Source of the DNA: Rhodospirillales bacterium
GTDB taxonomy: Bacteria > Pseudomonadota > Alphaproteobacteria > Rhodospirillales > UBA2165
Assembly: GCA_028823885.1 (NCBI GenBank)
Contig: JAPPFK010000176.1
Span: 1-34,060 of the forward strand
Reading direction: 5' to 3'
DNA: 34,060 bases
Positions 33,580 to 34,060 of the stretch are shown piece by piece (positions within the stretch are counted from its first letter, which is position 1; each line of letters begins with the position of its first letter). Both the position numbers and the translations under genes were made by a program. A model generated the notes under the pieces. The model made no database searches. It worked only from the letters and a program-made list of their open reading frames with translations, and was not told the origin of the DNA.

Positions 33580-33866
33580 TACAGGTCCCCCAAATCATCG
33601 CCGGCATGGGGCAGGCCGAGATGGCTGTAGCGGAAGAATTTCATCACCGCGATGACGCCGACGAAATTGATCAGTGCGTAGACCAGGGCGATATCGAGAA
33701 ATTCCGGCCGCTCGATCAAAAAACCGAGCACCGCGATCAGCAGCAGCGACTTGGTGCCGAACATGTTCACCGCGACAACCCGGTCATAGAAGGTCGGACC
33801 CTTGACGGCCCGGATGATCGCCATGACCATGGTGACGAGAATGGCGACTGCGGCGGCGGTAAACAT
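33579..33866 (-). CDS. MrpF-like antiporter subunit
   Basis: A 95-residue protein with three membrane segments and the MnhF mark IRAVKGPTFYDRVVAVNMFG. The second segment (LLLIAVLGFLI) and third (IALVYALINFVGVIAVMKFF) follow the family pattern. It overlaps MrpE and MrpG by one base each, so translation is likely coupled. Confidence 0.94.
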   Translation of the reverse strand: MFTAAAVAILVTMVMAIIRAVKGPTFYDRVVAVNMFGTKSLLLIAVLGFLIERPEFLDIALVYALINFVGVIAVMKFFRYSHLGLPHAGDDLGDL

Positions 33867-34060
33867 CAGGTCTTTGCCTCCGGTGCGCCGTTTTCAACCT
33901 TGCCTTCCATACGGCTCACCATGCGGTCCATCAGGCCCGCTTGCAGTTCGTCGGCGGCGCCCGAGGTGAGCGCGTGAACCTCCAATTCGTCATCGATGAT
34001 GTCGACGGTCACCGTGCCGGGCGTCAGGGTGATGGAGTTCGCGTACACCACGTGCCCGAG
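33866..34060 (-). CDS. MrpE-like antiporter subunit, C-terminal part (runs off window)
   Basis: The last 64 codons of an MrpE (MnhE) gene whose start lies beyond 34060. The visible part begins LGHVVYANSITLTPGTVTVD, the conserved core of the family, and continues IIDDELEVHALT to the soluble C-terminal end. An internal ATG-like start at 34051 is not real. It is the most upstream Mrp gene seen, so the promoter of the operon is outside the window. Confidence 0.92.
   Translation of the reverse strand, partial: LGHVVYANSITLTPGTVTVDIIDDELEVHALTSGAADELQAGLMDRMVSRMEGKVENGAPEAKT

Overview
The window is GC-rich, densely coded DNA that looks like a chromosomal segment of an alphaproteobacterium, possibly Rhodospirillales-like. 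The grounds are the gene families present (DUF1194, DUF2939, DUF3572, an FNR-type regulator, a split Mrp-like antiporter cluster, a CoxS/CoxM/XdhC set) and two styles of intergenic palindromic repeat common in that class. No rRNA, tRNA, CRISPR array, transposase or phage gene was recognised. Taxonomy is inference only.

Layout. (1) 1-8.3 kb: an internally deleted photolyase remnant; a frameshifted NTF2-like secreted protein followed by a GMC flavin oxidoreductase; a secreted DUF1194 (vWA-like) protein; a fumarylacetoacetate-hydrolase-family enzyme with an MFS exporter; a cupin; an FMN alpha-hydroxy-acid dehydrogenase with a response-regulator remnant just past its stop; a small unknown protein; and an FNR-type regulator with four candidate cluster cysteines. 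(2) 8.6-16.6 kb: an OmpA-domain lipoprotein, a NIPSNAP-like protein, a flavin split-barrel protein, a MATE exporter, then kynureninase and tryptophan 2,3-dioxygenase facing each other across a repeat element. Kynureninase is preceded by a 28-codon ORF overlapping its start as ATGA. DUF2939 and aldo/keto reductase genes and a decayed SDR follow. (3) 16.6-22.7 kb: a heparinase II/III-like protein, DUF3572, a second DUF1194 protein, a luciferase-like monooxygenase, a lipoprotein, an alpha/beta hydrolase, and a composite repeat region. (4) 22.7-26.7 kb, minus strand: an operon of a molybdo-hydroxylase 2Fe-2S subunit, FAD subunit, XdhC-type maturation factor and a fused molybdopterin-binding/nucleotidyltransferase protein. 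The catalytic molybdenum subunit is absent from the window. (5) 26.9-34.06 kb, minus strand: a tightly overlapping Mrp/Mbh-like cation/proton antiporter operon in the order E(partial)-F-G-[DUF4040/MbhD-E]-B-C-D, followed by a second D-like subunit, a 94-residue membrane protein and a third D-like subunit.

How the genes work together. The kyn genes would oxidise tryptophan to N-formylkynurenine and cleave kynurenine to anthranilate; the formamidase is not here. The Mrp-like operon would form a membrane complex with three proton-channel modules, all keeping their key Glu/Lys residues, and no full-length MrpA. The operon below it supplies the electron-transfer subunits and cofactor maturation for a molybdenum hydroxylase whose large subunit must be encoded elsewhere or has been lost.

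The most notable signals are the three-antiporter Mrp variant, the molybdo-hydroxylase operon without its catalytic subunit, the coupled small ORF before kynureninase, and three separate gene remnants (photolyase, response regulator, SDR) that suggest repeated deletion.
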